Shown one piece after another: positions 44,457-52,632 of a DNA stretch of 64,000 nucleotides; within the stretch, counting starts at the first letter, position 1, and each line of letters begins with the position of its first letter. The stretch is from Bacteroidota bacterium (GTDB lineage Bacteria; Bacteroidota; Bacteroidia; 2-12-FULL-35-15). The notes under the pieces were generated by a model. That model worked only from the letters and a program-made list of their open reading frames with translations, was not told where the DNA came from and made no database searches. A program made the position numbers and the translations under genes. The DNA lies in assembly GCA_947469885.1 (NCBI GenBank), contig CANIQT010000003.1, positions 62,001 through 126,000 on the forward strand, read 5' to 3'.

Positions 44457-47438
44457 TTATTCATTGGTTTCGAGCGGAATTATGAGTTGCACTTTGGTTC
44501 CTGCTGGTTCTCCATTTTGGTACAAATCTATTATCTCCACAAAAATATTGCTTTTTAAACTTGAATTTAAAACGGATAAACGTTCTTGCGTAATGGTCAT
44601 TCCCATTGATTTGTGCTGAGTAACTCTAATGGTTTTCATTTCCATTGATTTTTTTCGGCCAATACCGTTGTCTTCAATAATGCAAAGAATGGTATCGCCT
44701 TGCTTTTCCAATGTAATTTCTAATTTACCGTTTCCTTCGTTAGGCAATAATCCATGTTTTATAGCATTCTCCACATAAGGCTGAATGAGCATAGAAGGTA
44801 TTTGGTCGTAATTTTTATCAATGCTTGGGTCGATGATAATGTGGTATTCAAATTTTTGTTTAAATCGCATTACTTCCAACTCCAAATATAATTTAAGTGC
44901 ATCTGCTTCTTCTGCCACGGTAATCAGTTGCTGTTTGGAGTTCTCCATAATTTTGCGCATCAGCTTTGCAAATTTGGTGAGATAGATTAATGCCGAATCG
45001 GTGTCGTTGCTCGAAATATAATCTTGAATAGAAGCAAGGGTATTAAAAATAAAATGCGGATTCATTTGAGCACGCAACGCCTGCGACTCGATGTTTGCAA
45101 TTTTTTTGTTGAGTTCTGTTTTTTGTTTTTCCCTGTTTTTTATTTGTTTGATGCGGATGCGAACAATAAAAACTAAAATAAGAATTAACAACAGCGCTAC
45201 TGAAACACTAAACTGCCAAGTTTTCCAGAATGGACGGTTGATGGTGAAAGTAAAAGTGGCAGGTGTTTTATTCCAGAGATTTTCGTTGTTAGTACTTATT
45301 ACCTTAAATGTATAAGTGCCGGGAGGTAGATTGGAATAAGTCGCAAACCTCTCTTTGGATGGTGGAGAATATTTTTTTTCGGAGCCTTCTAAAATATAGG
45401 AGTATTTTACCTTAGCCGGATTGGTTAAACATATTCCTGAAAAATTAAACGTTATGTTATTATCGTTGTAAGCAAGGTGAACCTTGTCCGACAAAACGGT
45501 ATCGTTATAAAACAAACTGAATCCGGTAATGCTTATTTTAGATTCTACTTTATTTTCGATGTATTCGTTAGGGTCGTATTTTATTAAACCATAAACGGTG
45601 GCAAACCAGATAGCCCCGTCTTTATCTACCCAGGTGCCATTGTTACACTCCACCCCAGTAAAGCCTTCCTGCTTACCAAAAGGAATAATGTTTTTGGAGC
45701 CTGATTTTTTAAATTCGGAAATATCTATTTGATTTAAACCTTGATTGGTGCCTGCCCATATTTCGTTTTGGCGTTTGCCAAATGTTAATGAATACACCAA
45801 ATCGGAACTCATTCCATCCTTTTTATTAAAGTTGACGGGCTTCTTATCTGGTGTTGATGGGTTGTACATCCACACTCCATTCAGGCATCCGAAATAAATA
45901 ATACCTTCTTTATCAATGATTGAAGCCAGAAAAGAATCGTTACCGAAACCTAATTGTTCGGAACATTCGGTAAATGTTTTTCCATCGTATTTAATTAAAC
46001 CGCCCAAATAGGTACCTATCCAGAGGTTTCCTTGTTTGTCTTCCACAAAAGTCCATACCTGATTATTTTCGTTTCTGGATTTAAAAGTGTACCGATTAAA
46101 ATTCTCCCCATCGAATTTATATACTTCGTTGTTGCCTGCAATCCATATATTCGATTTGGAATCTCTGTAAAAAACAGTTAAAGGGTTTTTAAAAACCCCT
46201 TCTTCTTTTGTATTTATTTTTCTGATAAAATATCCCTTGTCGTATATCATCAGTCCTTTGTTAGTAGCCAACCAAAGGTCATCGGGAGCAAACTCAAGAA
46301 TATCAATTACGTTAGTACCTTTGGTTTTGCCATCTTCTTCGAAATTATAAAACTGATTGTTACTGTATTTAAACAACCCCCCCCCCTGCGAACCAATCCA
46401 TAAATTGTTTTTGGAATCGCGCATAATGCCATGAATAAAATTGTTGGTGAGTCCATCGTTTATTCCAAAGCTCACAAACGGATTGCCCCTATATTTAAAC
46501 AAGCCGGCCGAAGTTCCAATCCACAAATTACTTTCATAATCCTGAAACAAACAATGAACAAGGTTGCTGTTTTGAGTAATCCGAATTGATAATCTTGTGA
46601 ATGAATGATGGTCGTATTTAATTAATCCTTTATCAGTTCCCAGCCATATGCAATTTTTATTATCAATTATAATTGTTTTGATGTCGGTATCCATCAAACC
46701 CTGCGCTTGATTAACCATAGAAATTTTATTGTCAAAGAATTTACTTAATCCATTGTTGGTTGCAATCCAAATGTTGTGGTCGTTATCTTCCGAAATTCCT
46801 TTAATAGTGTTGGACGATAAACCGTTTTGAATGGTAATTGTTTTAAAACGATTTTGGTCAAAAATGCTAATTCCACCATTGGTTCCAATCCAGATATTTC
46901 CCTTTTTATCCTGATAAAAACAATTGATTTCGTTGTTTACCAATCCCTGTTTCGTGGTATAATTAGTTAACAATCCGTTAGATAATTTACTTATTCCTTT
47001 GTCGGTTCCAAACCAAATATCTCCGTTTGCATCTTTAATAGAGCAGGTAATAGAATTGCTGATAAGCCCATTTTTAGTGGTATAACTTGTAAAGCGTGTT
47101 CCGTCAAACTGATTTATTCCGGCAATAGTTCCAATTAGCAGCTTGCCATTGTTGTCTTCATTGATTGTAGTTACAGAGTGATTAAGCAAACCTTCGTTGG
47201 GAGTATAATTCGTAAAAAGCACACCATCAAATTTACTTAACCCACCGTACCCACCAGACCATAAATTACCATTGTGGTCCTGAAAAATAGAGGATACTTC
47301 AATAAAAGGCAAACCATCTTCTACTGAATAGTTTCTGAAATAATAGGATTGGGAAAAACTTTTGGGGGCAGTTAAAATGAGTGCAAAAACACAAAGAAAT
47401 GATATGAAGGCTTTTTGTTTTCTCATATTTGCTTTCAC
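44457..47438 (-). CDS. Membrane sensor histidine kinase with propeller sensor (LytS-type kinase core)
   Basis: The 993-residue sensor has a signal peptide and about fourteen periplasmic two-component-propeller repeats of the type DNGLSSNTIKGISEDNDHNI-WIATNNGLSK, up to about residue 640. A Y_Y_Y domain (YSYILEGSEKKYSPPSKERF) precedes the TM helix (VSVALLLILILVFIVRI). The cytoplasmic part has the LytS-type phosphoacceptor motif MNPHFIFNTLASIQDY and a HATPase with YVENAIKHGLLPNEG and IEDNGIGRKK. The domain set matches sensors that pair with LytTR regulators. The ligand, perhaps an oligosaccharide, cannot be read. Confidence 0.93.
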   Translation of the reverse strand: MKANMRKQKAFISFLCVFALILTAPKSFSQSYYFRNYSVEDGLPFIEVSSIFQDHNGNLWSGGYGGLSKFDGVLFTNYTPNEGLLNHSVTTINEDNNGKLLIGTIAGINQFDGTRFTSYTTKNGLISNSITCSIKDANGDIWFGTDKGISKLSNGLLTNYTTKQGLVNNEINCFYQDKKGNIWIGTNGGISIFDQNRFKTITIQNGLSSNTIKGISEDNDHNIWIATNNGLSKFFDNKISMVNQAQGLMDTDIKTIIIDNKNCIWLGTDKGLIKYDHHSFTRLSIRITQNSNLVHCLFQDYESNLWIGTSAGLFKYRGNPFVSFGINDGLTNNFIHGIMRDSKNNLWIGSQGGGLFKYSNNQFYNFEEDGKTKGTNVIDILEFAPDDLWLATNKGLMIYDKGYFIRKINTKEEGVFKNPLTVFYRDSKSNIWIAGNNEVYKFDGENFNRYTFKSRNENNQVWTFVEDKQGNLWIGTYLGGLIKYDGKTFTECSEQLGFGNDSFLASIIDKEGIIYFGCLNGVWMYNPSTPDKKPVNFNKKDGMSSDLVYSLTFGKRQNEIWAGTNQGLNQIDISEFKKSGSKNIIPFGKQEGFTGVECNNGTWVDKDGAIWFATVYGLIKYDPNEYIENKVESKISITGFSLFYNDTVLSDKVHLAYNDNNITFNFSGICLTNPAKVKYSYILEGSEKKYSPPSKERFATYSNLPPGTYTFKVISTNNENLWNKTPATFTFTINRPFWKTWQFSVSVALLLILILVFIVRIRIKQIKNREKQKTELNKKIANIESQALRAQMNPHFIFNTLASIQDYISSNDTDSALIYLTKFAKLMRKIMENSKQQLITVAEEADALKLYLELEVMRFKQKFEYHIIIDPSIDKNYDQIPSMLIQPYVENAIKHGLLPNEGNGKLEITLEKQGDTILCIIEDNGIGRKKSMEMKTIRVTQHKSMGMTITQERLSVLNSSLKSNIFVEIIDLYQNGEPAGTKVQLIIPLETNE

Positions 47439-47441
47439 AAC

Positions 47442-47470
47442 CCCTGTCAGTGTTTAGAACCCTGACAGGG
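47442..47470 (-). terminator. CCCTGTCAG hairpin beyond thiL
   Basis: CCCTGTCAG and CCTGACAGGG arms surround TGTTTAGAA, lying just past the thiL stop. It is nearly the same as the hairpin at 29907-29938. Confidence 0.6.
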
Positions 47471-47477
47471 ATAAATA

Positions 47478-48524
47478 TTATTCATTATTAAGAATAGAAT
47501 CCCATCCTTGAGCTTTAAGCGGATGGGAGGTTCCTCCTTTGGTAATTAAATTTACTCCTTCTTTTTTATTGGTAATGTGACCAATAATTGAAATATCAGG
47601 ATTTGCTTTTACTTTCGGAAAATCTTCTTGCTTTATTGTGAATAGTAATTCGTAATCTTCGCCTCCACTGAGCGCACACACAGTAGGGTCGAGATTAAAT
47701 TCCCTTGCCATGTTATAGGTTTGCGGGTCAATCGGAATTTTATCCTCATATAAATTACATCCTACTTCCGATTGTGTAGTAAGGTGCAATGTCTCCGATG
47801 CGAGTCCATCCGAAATATCAATCATCGACGTAGGTTTTACCACTAGCTGTTTTAATAGAATGCCAATATCTTTTCGTGCTTCGGGTTTCAATTGGCGTTC
47901 AAGAATATAATCGTTACCTCCCAAATCAGGCTGAATGGTTGGTGTTTCGAGGAAAATACGTTTTTCTCGCTCCAGCAATTGTAGCCCCACATAAGCACCA
48001 CCCAAATCTCCGGTAACACACAACAAATCTCCTTCTTTTGCTCCGTTTCGGTACACCAGGTCTTCAGAATTGGCTTCTCCTATAGCAGTAATACTTATAA
48101 CCAGCCCCGATTTGTTGGTAGTAGTATCTCCTCCAACAATATCTACTTTATGTTTTTCACAAGCCAACATCATTCCAGCATAAAATTCTTCCATTGCCTC
48201 CACCGAAAATCTGTTGGATATAGCAAGCGAAACTGTTATTTGTTTTGGAGTGGCATTCATGGCATAAATGTCGGAAAGATTAACCGAAACAGCCTTATAG
48301 CCTAAATGTTTTAGAGGCACATATCCCAAATCGAAATGTACACCTTCCACCAGCATATCGGTGGATACCACCATTTGTTTGCCTTTGTAATCAATCACTG
48401 CAGCGTCATCACCAATACCTTTTATGGTGCTTTCGTTTTTTATTTCAATAAATTCGGTGAGGTGTTTTATCAAGCCAAATTCGCCAAGAGAGCTTAATTC
48501 GGTACGTTCGGTGTTTTCTAACAT
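47478..48524 (-). CDS. thiL: Thiamine-monophosphate kinase
   Basis: Phosphorylates thiamine monophosphate to the diphosphate cofactor. I chose the ATG at 48524, giving MLENTERTELSSLGEFGLIK, matching the family start, over a nine-residue longer option. Conserved blocks are GIGDDAAVID, STDMLVEGVHFDL, HLGYKAVSVNLSDIYAMNAT, KVDIVGGDTTTNKSGLVISI, VTGDLGGAYVGL, MIDISDGLASETLHL and CALSGGEDYELLFTI. It is transcribed towards the histidine kinase, but a terminator separates them. Confidence 0.96.
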   Translation of the reverse strand: MLENTERTELSSLGEFGLIKHLTEFIEIKNESTIKGIGDDAAVIDYKGKQMVVSTDMLVEGVHFDLGYVPLKHLGYKAVSVNLSDIYAMNATPKQITVSLAISNRFSVEAMEEFYAGMMLACEKHKVDIVGGDTTTNKSGLVISITAIGEANSEDLVYRNGAKEGDLLCVTGDLGGAYVGLQLLEREKRIFLETPTIQPDLGGNDYILERQLKPEARKDIGILLKQLVVKPTSMIDISDGLASETLHLTTQSEVGCNLYEDKIPIDPQTYNMAREFNLDPTVCALSGGEDYELLFTIKQEDFPKVKANPDISIIGHITNKKEGVNLITKGGTSHPLKAQGWDSILNNE

Positions 48525-48629
48525 GTTTTTGGTTGTGATATGTTTTTGCAAAAGTAAGGAAATAAAATTTGGTGCTTTTTAAAATCGGGGGTGTATGGGA
48601 ACATAGATTTTATATTAAATTAGAAATAA

Positions 48630-48659
48630 AAATCCCGCTCCATTTAACGAGCGGGATTT
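48630..48659 (-). terminator. Rho-independent terminator of raiA
   Basis: AAATCCCGCTC (48630-48640) and GAGCGGGATTT (48649-48659) pair perfectly; on the minus strand a T-rich stretch follows. Confidence 0.8.
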
Positions 48660-48703
48660 ATTAAAAGAACCACGTAATTATTTATGACTACAGAACCAAT
48701 AAA

Positions 48704-49039
48704 CTATTCCTCCGTTTGCTCCTCAATCGCTTCAGGAGTTTGACCACCTTTGGCTTTCTTTTTCAGTTTTTTAATTTGAGTTTTCAAGGCATCAATTCCT
48801 GTATCAATTGCTTCTTCAAACGTTTTACATTGTTTTTTCGAAAACAAATCTTTACCCGAAATGTGTAATTTTATTTCTGCTATTTTATTTTCTGCATTCT
48901 CCGATTTATCAAGTTTTAAAATAACTTCACTCTTTATAATACCATCATAAAAAAGGGTTAACTTTTCTACGCGCTCTTCAACAAAAGCCAATAGTTTTTT
49001 GTCTGCTGTGAAATGCAGTGATTGAATTTTTACTGTCAT
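48704..49039 (-). CDS. raiA: Ribosome-associated inhibitor / hibernation factor
   Basis: Small ribosome-binding protein that stabilises idle ribosomes (RaiA/HPF short form). From the ATG at 49039 it has 111 residues: MTVKIQSLHFTADKKLLAFV, a beta strand rich in VILKLDKSENAENKIAEIKL, and an amphipathic helix TFEEAIDTGIDALKTQIKKL. The usual length agrees with the later start, which also has a clear SD, GGAGG, upstream. The -7 box TACCTTTG at 49095-49088 gives a leader of about 40 nt. The protein lacks the dimerising C-terminal domain. Confidence 0.9.
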   Translation of the reverse strand: MTVKIQSLHFTADKKLLAFVEERVEKLTLFYDGIIKSEVILKLDKSENAENKIAEIKLHISGKDLFSKKQCKTFEEAIDTGIDALKTQIKKLKKKAKGGQTPEAIEEQTEE

Positions 49040-49087
49040 AATTTTTGTCCTCCAGTTTAAGTTAATACTCCATAATAAAATCTGATA

Positions 49088-49095
49088 CAAAGGTA
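49088..49095 (-). promoter_or_regulatory. -7 box of raiA
   Basis: TACCTTTG on the minus strand fits TAnnTTTG. A divergent TACTTTTG at 49125-49132 precedes the WD40 gene with an almost absent leader. An equivalent TACCTTTG lies at 61528-61521, upstream of the bacilliredoxin. Confidence 0.5.
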
Positions 49096-49142
49096 ATGAT
49101 AATACTCTTAACTAAAAAAAGGATTACTTTTGACGTTCGAAA

Positions 49143-50054
49143 ATGAAAATAGAGGTAAAAAAAATTTCGTCACTTACAGGGCACATCGGTGCGGTTTACG
49201 CGTTGGCACAGGGTCTCTCTCAAAGCACTGTGTTTTCGGGTAGCAGCGATAAGTTAGTTGCCCTTTGGGATCTAGAAACAATGCAAGCAGAAAAATTTGC
49301 AGCACAGTTTTCGGCTATTGTTTACGCAATTTGTAGTGTTCCAGAAAAAAACATGTTAATTGTTGGTACTTCGGCTGGCAGTGTGCACGTGATAGATTTG
49401 GAAAACAAAAAAGAAATTAAAATACTACAACATCACACCGAAGCTATTTTTGATATTCAGCATTGCCCATTAACTAATTGTTTTTATACCGCAGGAGGAG
49501 ATGGAAATTTTGCCATCTGTTCGATGGAAACAATATCGTTGCTGAAGATAAAAAAACTATGTAAAGAAAAAGTAAGAAGCATTGCCATTAATTATCTTAC
49601 TTCCGAAATAGCTGTTGCAGCTGGCGATGGAAATATTCGTGTTTATGATTTAATTTCTCTTGAAGAAAAAAAAGAATTTACAGCACATCAATTATCAGCA
49701 AACTCAGTGTGTTACTCGCCCGATGGAAAGACACTGCTTTCGGGGGGGAGAGATGCACATCTCAAAACATGGAACACCTCAACTTATGAATTAATACAAT
49801 CCATAACTGCTCACAATTTTGCAATTTATGATATTGTATTTTCGCCCGATAAAAAACTGGTGGCAACCGCCAGCAGGGATAAAACCGTGAAACTATGGGA
49901 TGCACAAACTATGGAGTTGCTAGTGAGGATTAATAAAGAAAATTTTGATGGGCACGTAAACTCAGTAAACAAGCTAGTTTGGAGCAATCACGCTAATTAT
50001 TTGATTTCAACCGGAGACGATAGAGCGGTGATAGTGTGGCAAGTGAAATATTAA
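49143..50054 (+). CDS. WD40-repeat protein
   Basis: A 303-residue cytoplasmic seven-bladed propeller, for example SLTGHIGAVYALAQGL, VFSGSSDKLVALWDLETM, VAAGDGNIRVYDL, SANSVCYSPDGKTLLSGGRD, ATASRDKTVKLWDAQTM and YLISTGDDRAVIVWQVKY, with GH and WD dipeptides in place. No other domain or signal is present. It probably scaffolds a complex of unknown nature. It is monocistronic with a C-rich hairpin at about 50057-50097. Confidence 0.9.
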   Translation: MKIEVKKISSLTGHIGAVYALAQGLSQSTVFSGSSDKLVALWDLETMQAEKFAAQFSAIVYAICSVPEKNMLIVGTSAGSVHVIDLENKKEIKILQHHTEAIFDIQHCPLTNCFYTAGGDGNFAICSMETISLLKIKKLCKEKVRSIAINYLTSEIAVAAGDGNIRVYDLISLEEKKEFTAHQLSANSVCYSPDGKTLLSGGRDAHLKTWNTSTYELIQSITAHNFAIYDIVFSPDKKLVATASRDKTVKLWDAQTMELLVRINKENFDGHVNSVNKLVWSNHANYLISTGDDRAVIVWQVKY

Positions 50055-50145
50055 TTACTACCCCTCTCAAGGTTCCACACCTTGGAAGGGGTATAGTAAA
50101 TGTATCAGTCATAGAATTTAGAATTTATATTAGTAATTTTGTACA

Positions 50146-51081
50146 ATGAAAAAACAATTTATCTACAAAACCTTTACTGCCTTTGCATTTATAGCGTTCA
50201 GTATTGGCAGTTTTGCACAAAGTGCAGAAAGTGACGATTCGGAACTGATGGAAAAAAAAGGATTTCACCTTGGTCTTTTTATTGGACCATATTGGGCAAA
50301 TAAATATACCGCCATTCTTTATAATGGTTATGGGCTGGATGTAAACGGAGCACAAAATGAATTCACAAGCAGTTTGATGTATCAAAAAATTATTTATGAA
50401 TACGGAGGAGGCAATGGTCAGCCCGACCAAATAGCCGCAGCGCTTGGAGTTGACCCAGCCGCAACAGGTAGTAACACTTGGCATTTCAGAGAAAGCGATA
50501 TGCCCGAAAATATGCATTACTCTGTTGCTTTCCTTGTGGGGCTTAATGTCCGTTACACCATGGACCCCAAAGATGCCATTATTATAAATATAAATGCATC
50601 GAAACTAAAAGTAGCTGGAAATTTCACTATTCTCACAGATGTAAAACCAGGGCAGAACCAACTAAATGCCGGAGTCAATACGTTTGATATTGTTGGTAGC
50701 GAGCAGCGAATGATATTTCAGTTTGGTTATGGCAGAATATTGGGAGATAATAAACGGTTGAATTTTTATTTGGAGGGAGGATTGAATGCCACACTTGCAA
50801 AATTTGATAAAAACCGTATTATCATAAAAAATCTCGATATTGATTTAACTACCGCTTACATTCCGCCAGGTTCGAGCAATCCGAGTAGCACGGTTTATTT
50901 TCCTAAAAAAGTTGGAATTGGTTTTGGTGCTTTTGCCAGTGCGGGATTTAACATTACCATGAGTGAAAAATGGACAATACAAATGTTATACAGTCCCACG
51001 TACGATAAAATTAACATTGGCGTAAATCCGATTTACAAAATGCAACATGCAGCCGGACTGAGGTGTTATTATAATTTTTAA
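50146..51081 (+). CDS. Outer-membrane beta-barrel protein
   Basis: The 311-residue exported protein has a signal peptide (about MKKQFIYKTFTAFAFIAFSI, then GSFAQ). It contains alternating strands with aromatic ends (FHLGLFIGPYWANKYTAILY, MHYSVAFLVGLNVRYTMDPK, MIFQFGYGRILGDNKRLNFY, FGAFASAGFNITMSEKW) and ends in a barrel-like YKMQHAAGLRCYYNF with terminal Phe. The layout resembles PorT/OmpA-like barrels. The function is unknown. Confidence 0.78.
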   Translation: MKKQFIYKTFTAFAFIAFSIGSFAQSAESDDSELMEKKGFHLGLFIGPYWANKYTAILYNGYGLDVNGAQNEFTSSLMYQKIIYEYGGGNGQPDQIAAALGVDPAATGSNTWHFRESDMPENMHYSVAFLVGLNVRYTMDPKDAIIININASKLKVAGNFTILTDVKPGQNQLNAGVNTFDIVGSEQRMIFQFGYGRILGDNKRLNFYLEGGLNATLAKFDKNRIIIKNLDIDLTTAYIPPGSSNPSSTVYFPKKVGIGFGAFASAGFNITMSEKWTIQMLYSPTYDKINIGVNPIYKMQHAAGLRCYYNF

Positions 51082-51105
51082 ATTTAATATTGCAAACAAC
51101 TTTTG

Positions 51106-51140
51106 AAAGGAGCAGGAAATTATTTTTCTGTTCCTTTTTT
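51106..51140. terminator. Terminator beyond the beta-barrel gene
   Basis: AAAGGAGCAG (51106-51115) pairs with CTGTTCCTTT (51128-51137) with one G-T pair, followed by a T-run. The convergent gene's stop lies right after it. Confidence 0.75.
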
Positions 51141-52273
51141 TATTTATTACTCAATAATTCATATTCTAATAACAAAGCCAAACTATAAGCTTTGCATCGA
51201 AAAGGGATTGCAAATGCGTTGCTTTTTGAAATAAATTTTAGTGATGGTCGAGCATAGGGAGAAAATAAATCAGCTTCAAAAAAAACGAATTTATTGATTT
51301 CTTTTTCCAAATTTGTTGGATAAATAATTGGCTCTGGTTTCCCATTCATCCGCATCAAAGCTGTGCTCAAAATAATTTTTTCCATAAAGTCGTTTTCTTT
51401 CTTTAGTTGTTTTTCAATGTCTGATTTTATTCTTTCTTTGCAATCGTCCAATTCAGGAACCGGAAATTTGCCAAGTAATCGGGAAAGGTGATAAAGAACG
51501 ATAGATGGTTTTTTGTAAGAAGGAGAAACGAAATAAGACTTTCTTAAATACTTTCCTGAAAGAACCATAGATTTAATAAGCGCAATGGTAGCAGAATCAT
51601 TATCATTTATCTCTAATTTGTTTTCAAAAACGAAATAAAGAATATTTGTTTGTACACAAATATCGAATTCGATAGGCATTTTTTTTCCAAGCCAAGTGGA
51701 GTATGCTTTATAGTTTCTGTATTTATGATAGGTACTTTTTATTTTTGAGGTTGTTAAATTTGCATGATTTGATAATTTGTTTTTTAACCATTCCGATTGA
51801 TTTCCTAAAGAAGTGTCCGTTAAATAAATCAAGGAAGTGCAATCAGCATCGTCAGGTATATTGAAATAGTTGTGACCAGATAAAAAATTGGAATTAGGGA
51901 AAAACTTAGGTGGATTTGTTTGCCAGAAATTATATGTATTAATTCCTTTATTATTTTTATAAAAGGTATAGTTTCGAATTGCATTCTCACAAACACTATC
52001 AACCAATCTCCGATTTTTACTTGATAAATTCTTTCTTGCAGTTTGCAAAGTAAAAGTAATAAGTGTGGTAAAAAATATATTATCATCTTCCTTTACTTTG
52101 TGTTTCCCTCTTTGTGATGGAAATATTCCTTTATTATAAAATGACGTTTTGGAGGATTGCAATTGTGAGATTGCTTGCACCAAACTATCGGTTGAAAACA
52201 TGAGCATTTTATTTTGTCCAAAAACTCGAGTAAAACAAAGCAAAATCAGAAGAAAGAGAAAAAATTTATTCAT
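51140..52273 (-). CDS. Secreted hypothetical protein
   Basis: From the ATG at 52273 the 377-residue product has a signal peptide (MNKFFLFLLILLCFTRVFGQ). The mature part has a helical, repeat-rich look (SLVQAISQLQSSKTSFYNKG, LSRLLGKFPVPELDDCKERI) and several Lys/Asn-rich segments. No domain was recognised. Start choice removed 22 residues of a hydrophobic N-terminus that would make a poor signal. It is transcribed divergently from tRNA-Val. Confidence 0.7.
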   Translation of the reverse strand: MNKFFLFLLILLCFTRVFGQNKMLMFSTDSLVQAISQLQSSKTSFYNKGIFPSQRGKHKVKEDDNIFFTTLITFTLQTARKNLSSKNRRLVDSVCENAIRNYTFYKNNKGINTYNFWQTNPPKFFPNSNFLSGHNYFNIPDDADCTSLIYLTDTSLGNQSEWLKNKLSNHANLTTSKIKSTYHKYRNYKAYSTWLGKKMPIEFDICVQTNILYFVFENKLEINDNDSATIALIKSMVLSGKYLRKSYFVSPSYKKPSIVLYHLSRLLGKFPVPELDDCKERIKSDIEKQLKKENDFMEKIILSTALMRMNGKPEPIIYPTNLEKEINKFVFFEADLFSPYARPSLKFISKSNAFAIPFRCKAYSLALLLEYELLSNK

Positions 52274-52354
52274 TGGAAACTCAATATTAATAATGAAAAT
52301 CACAAATATCATATAAAAAAAGAAAAATAAATTTCTCACATTGCAAAAAGTATC

Positions 52355-52362
52355 TATATTTG
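52355..52362 (+). promoter_or_regulatory. -7 box of tRNA-Val
   Basis: TATATTTG fits TAnnTTTG, 30 bp before the tRNA. A good TTG at the usual distance is not present. Confidence 0.45.
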
Positions 52363-52392
52363 CACCCCGTTTAGAAAATAAACAGGAAAAAG

Positions 52393-52470
52393 GGGAGCTT
52401 AGCTCAGCTGGTTCAGAGCACCTGCCTTACAAGCAGGGGGTCACTGGTTCGAACCCAGTAGCTCCCACCA
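52393..52470 (+). tRNA. tRNA-Val (anticodon TAC), CCA encoded
   Basis: Acceptor GGGAGCT pairs with AGCTCCC; the D arm is GCTCAGCTGGTTCAGAGC; the anticodon stem CCTGC/GCAGG has loop CTTACAA, giving TAC; the T arm has CTGGTTCGAACCCAG. CCA is encoded at 52468-52470. A leader of about 30 bp follows the -7 box. Confidence 0.96.
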
Positions 52471-52477
52471 ACAGAAC

Positions 52478-52520
52478 AAGGGGTTTAAAACTTTAAAAAG
52501 TTTAACCCCTTTTCTTTTTG
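52478..52520 (+). terminator. Rho-independent terminator of tRNA-Val
   Basis: AAGGGGTT (52478-52485) pairs with AACCCCTT (52504-52511), with inner TTTAAA-type pairing and then TTTTCTTTTT. Confidence 0.85.
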
Positions 52521-52632
52521 CACAACATTTTAGCAAATAATGAATAAAATGGAATTAATTACAAAAAATCCCGATTTGAATTTGAGAACGGAATTTTTTT
52601 GTGGTCTTTTTAATTAATTTAGAAAACGTCCT

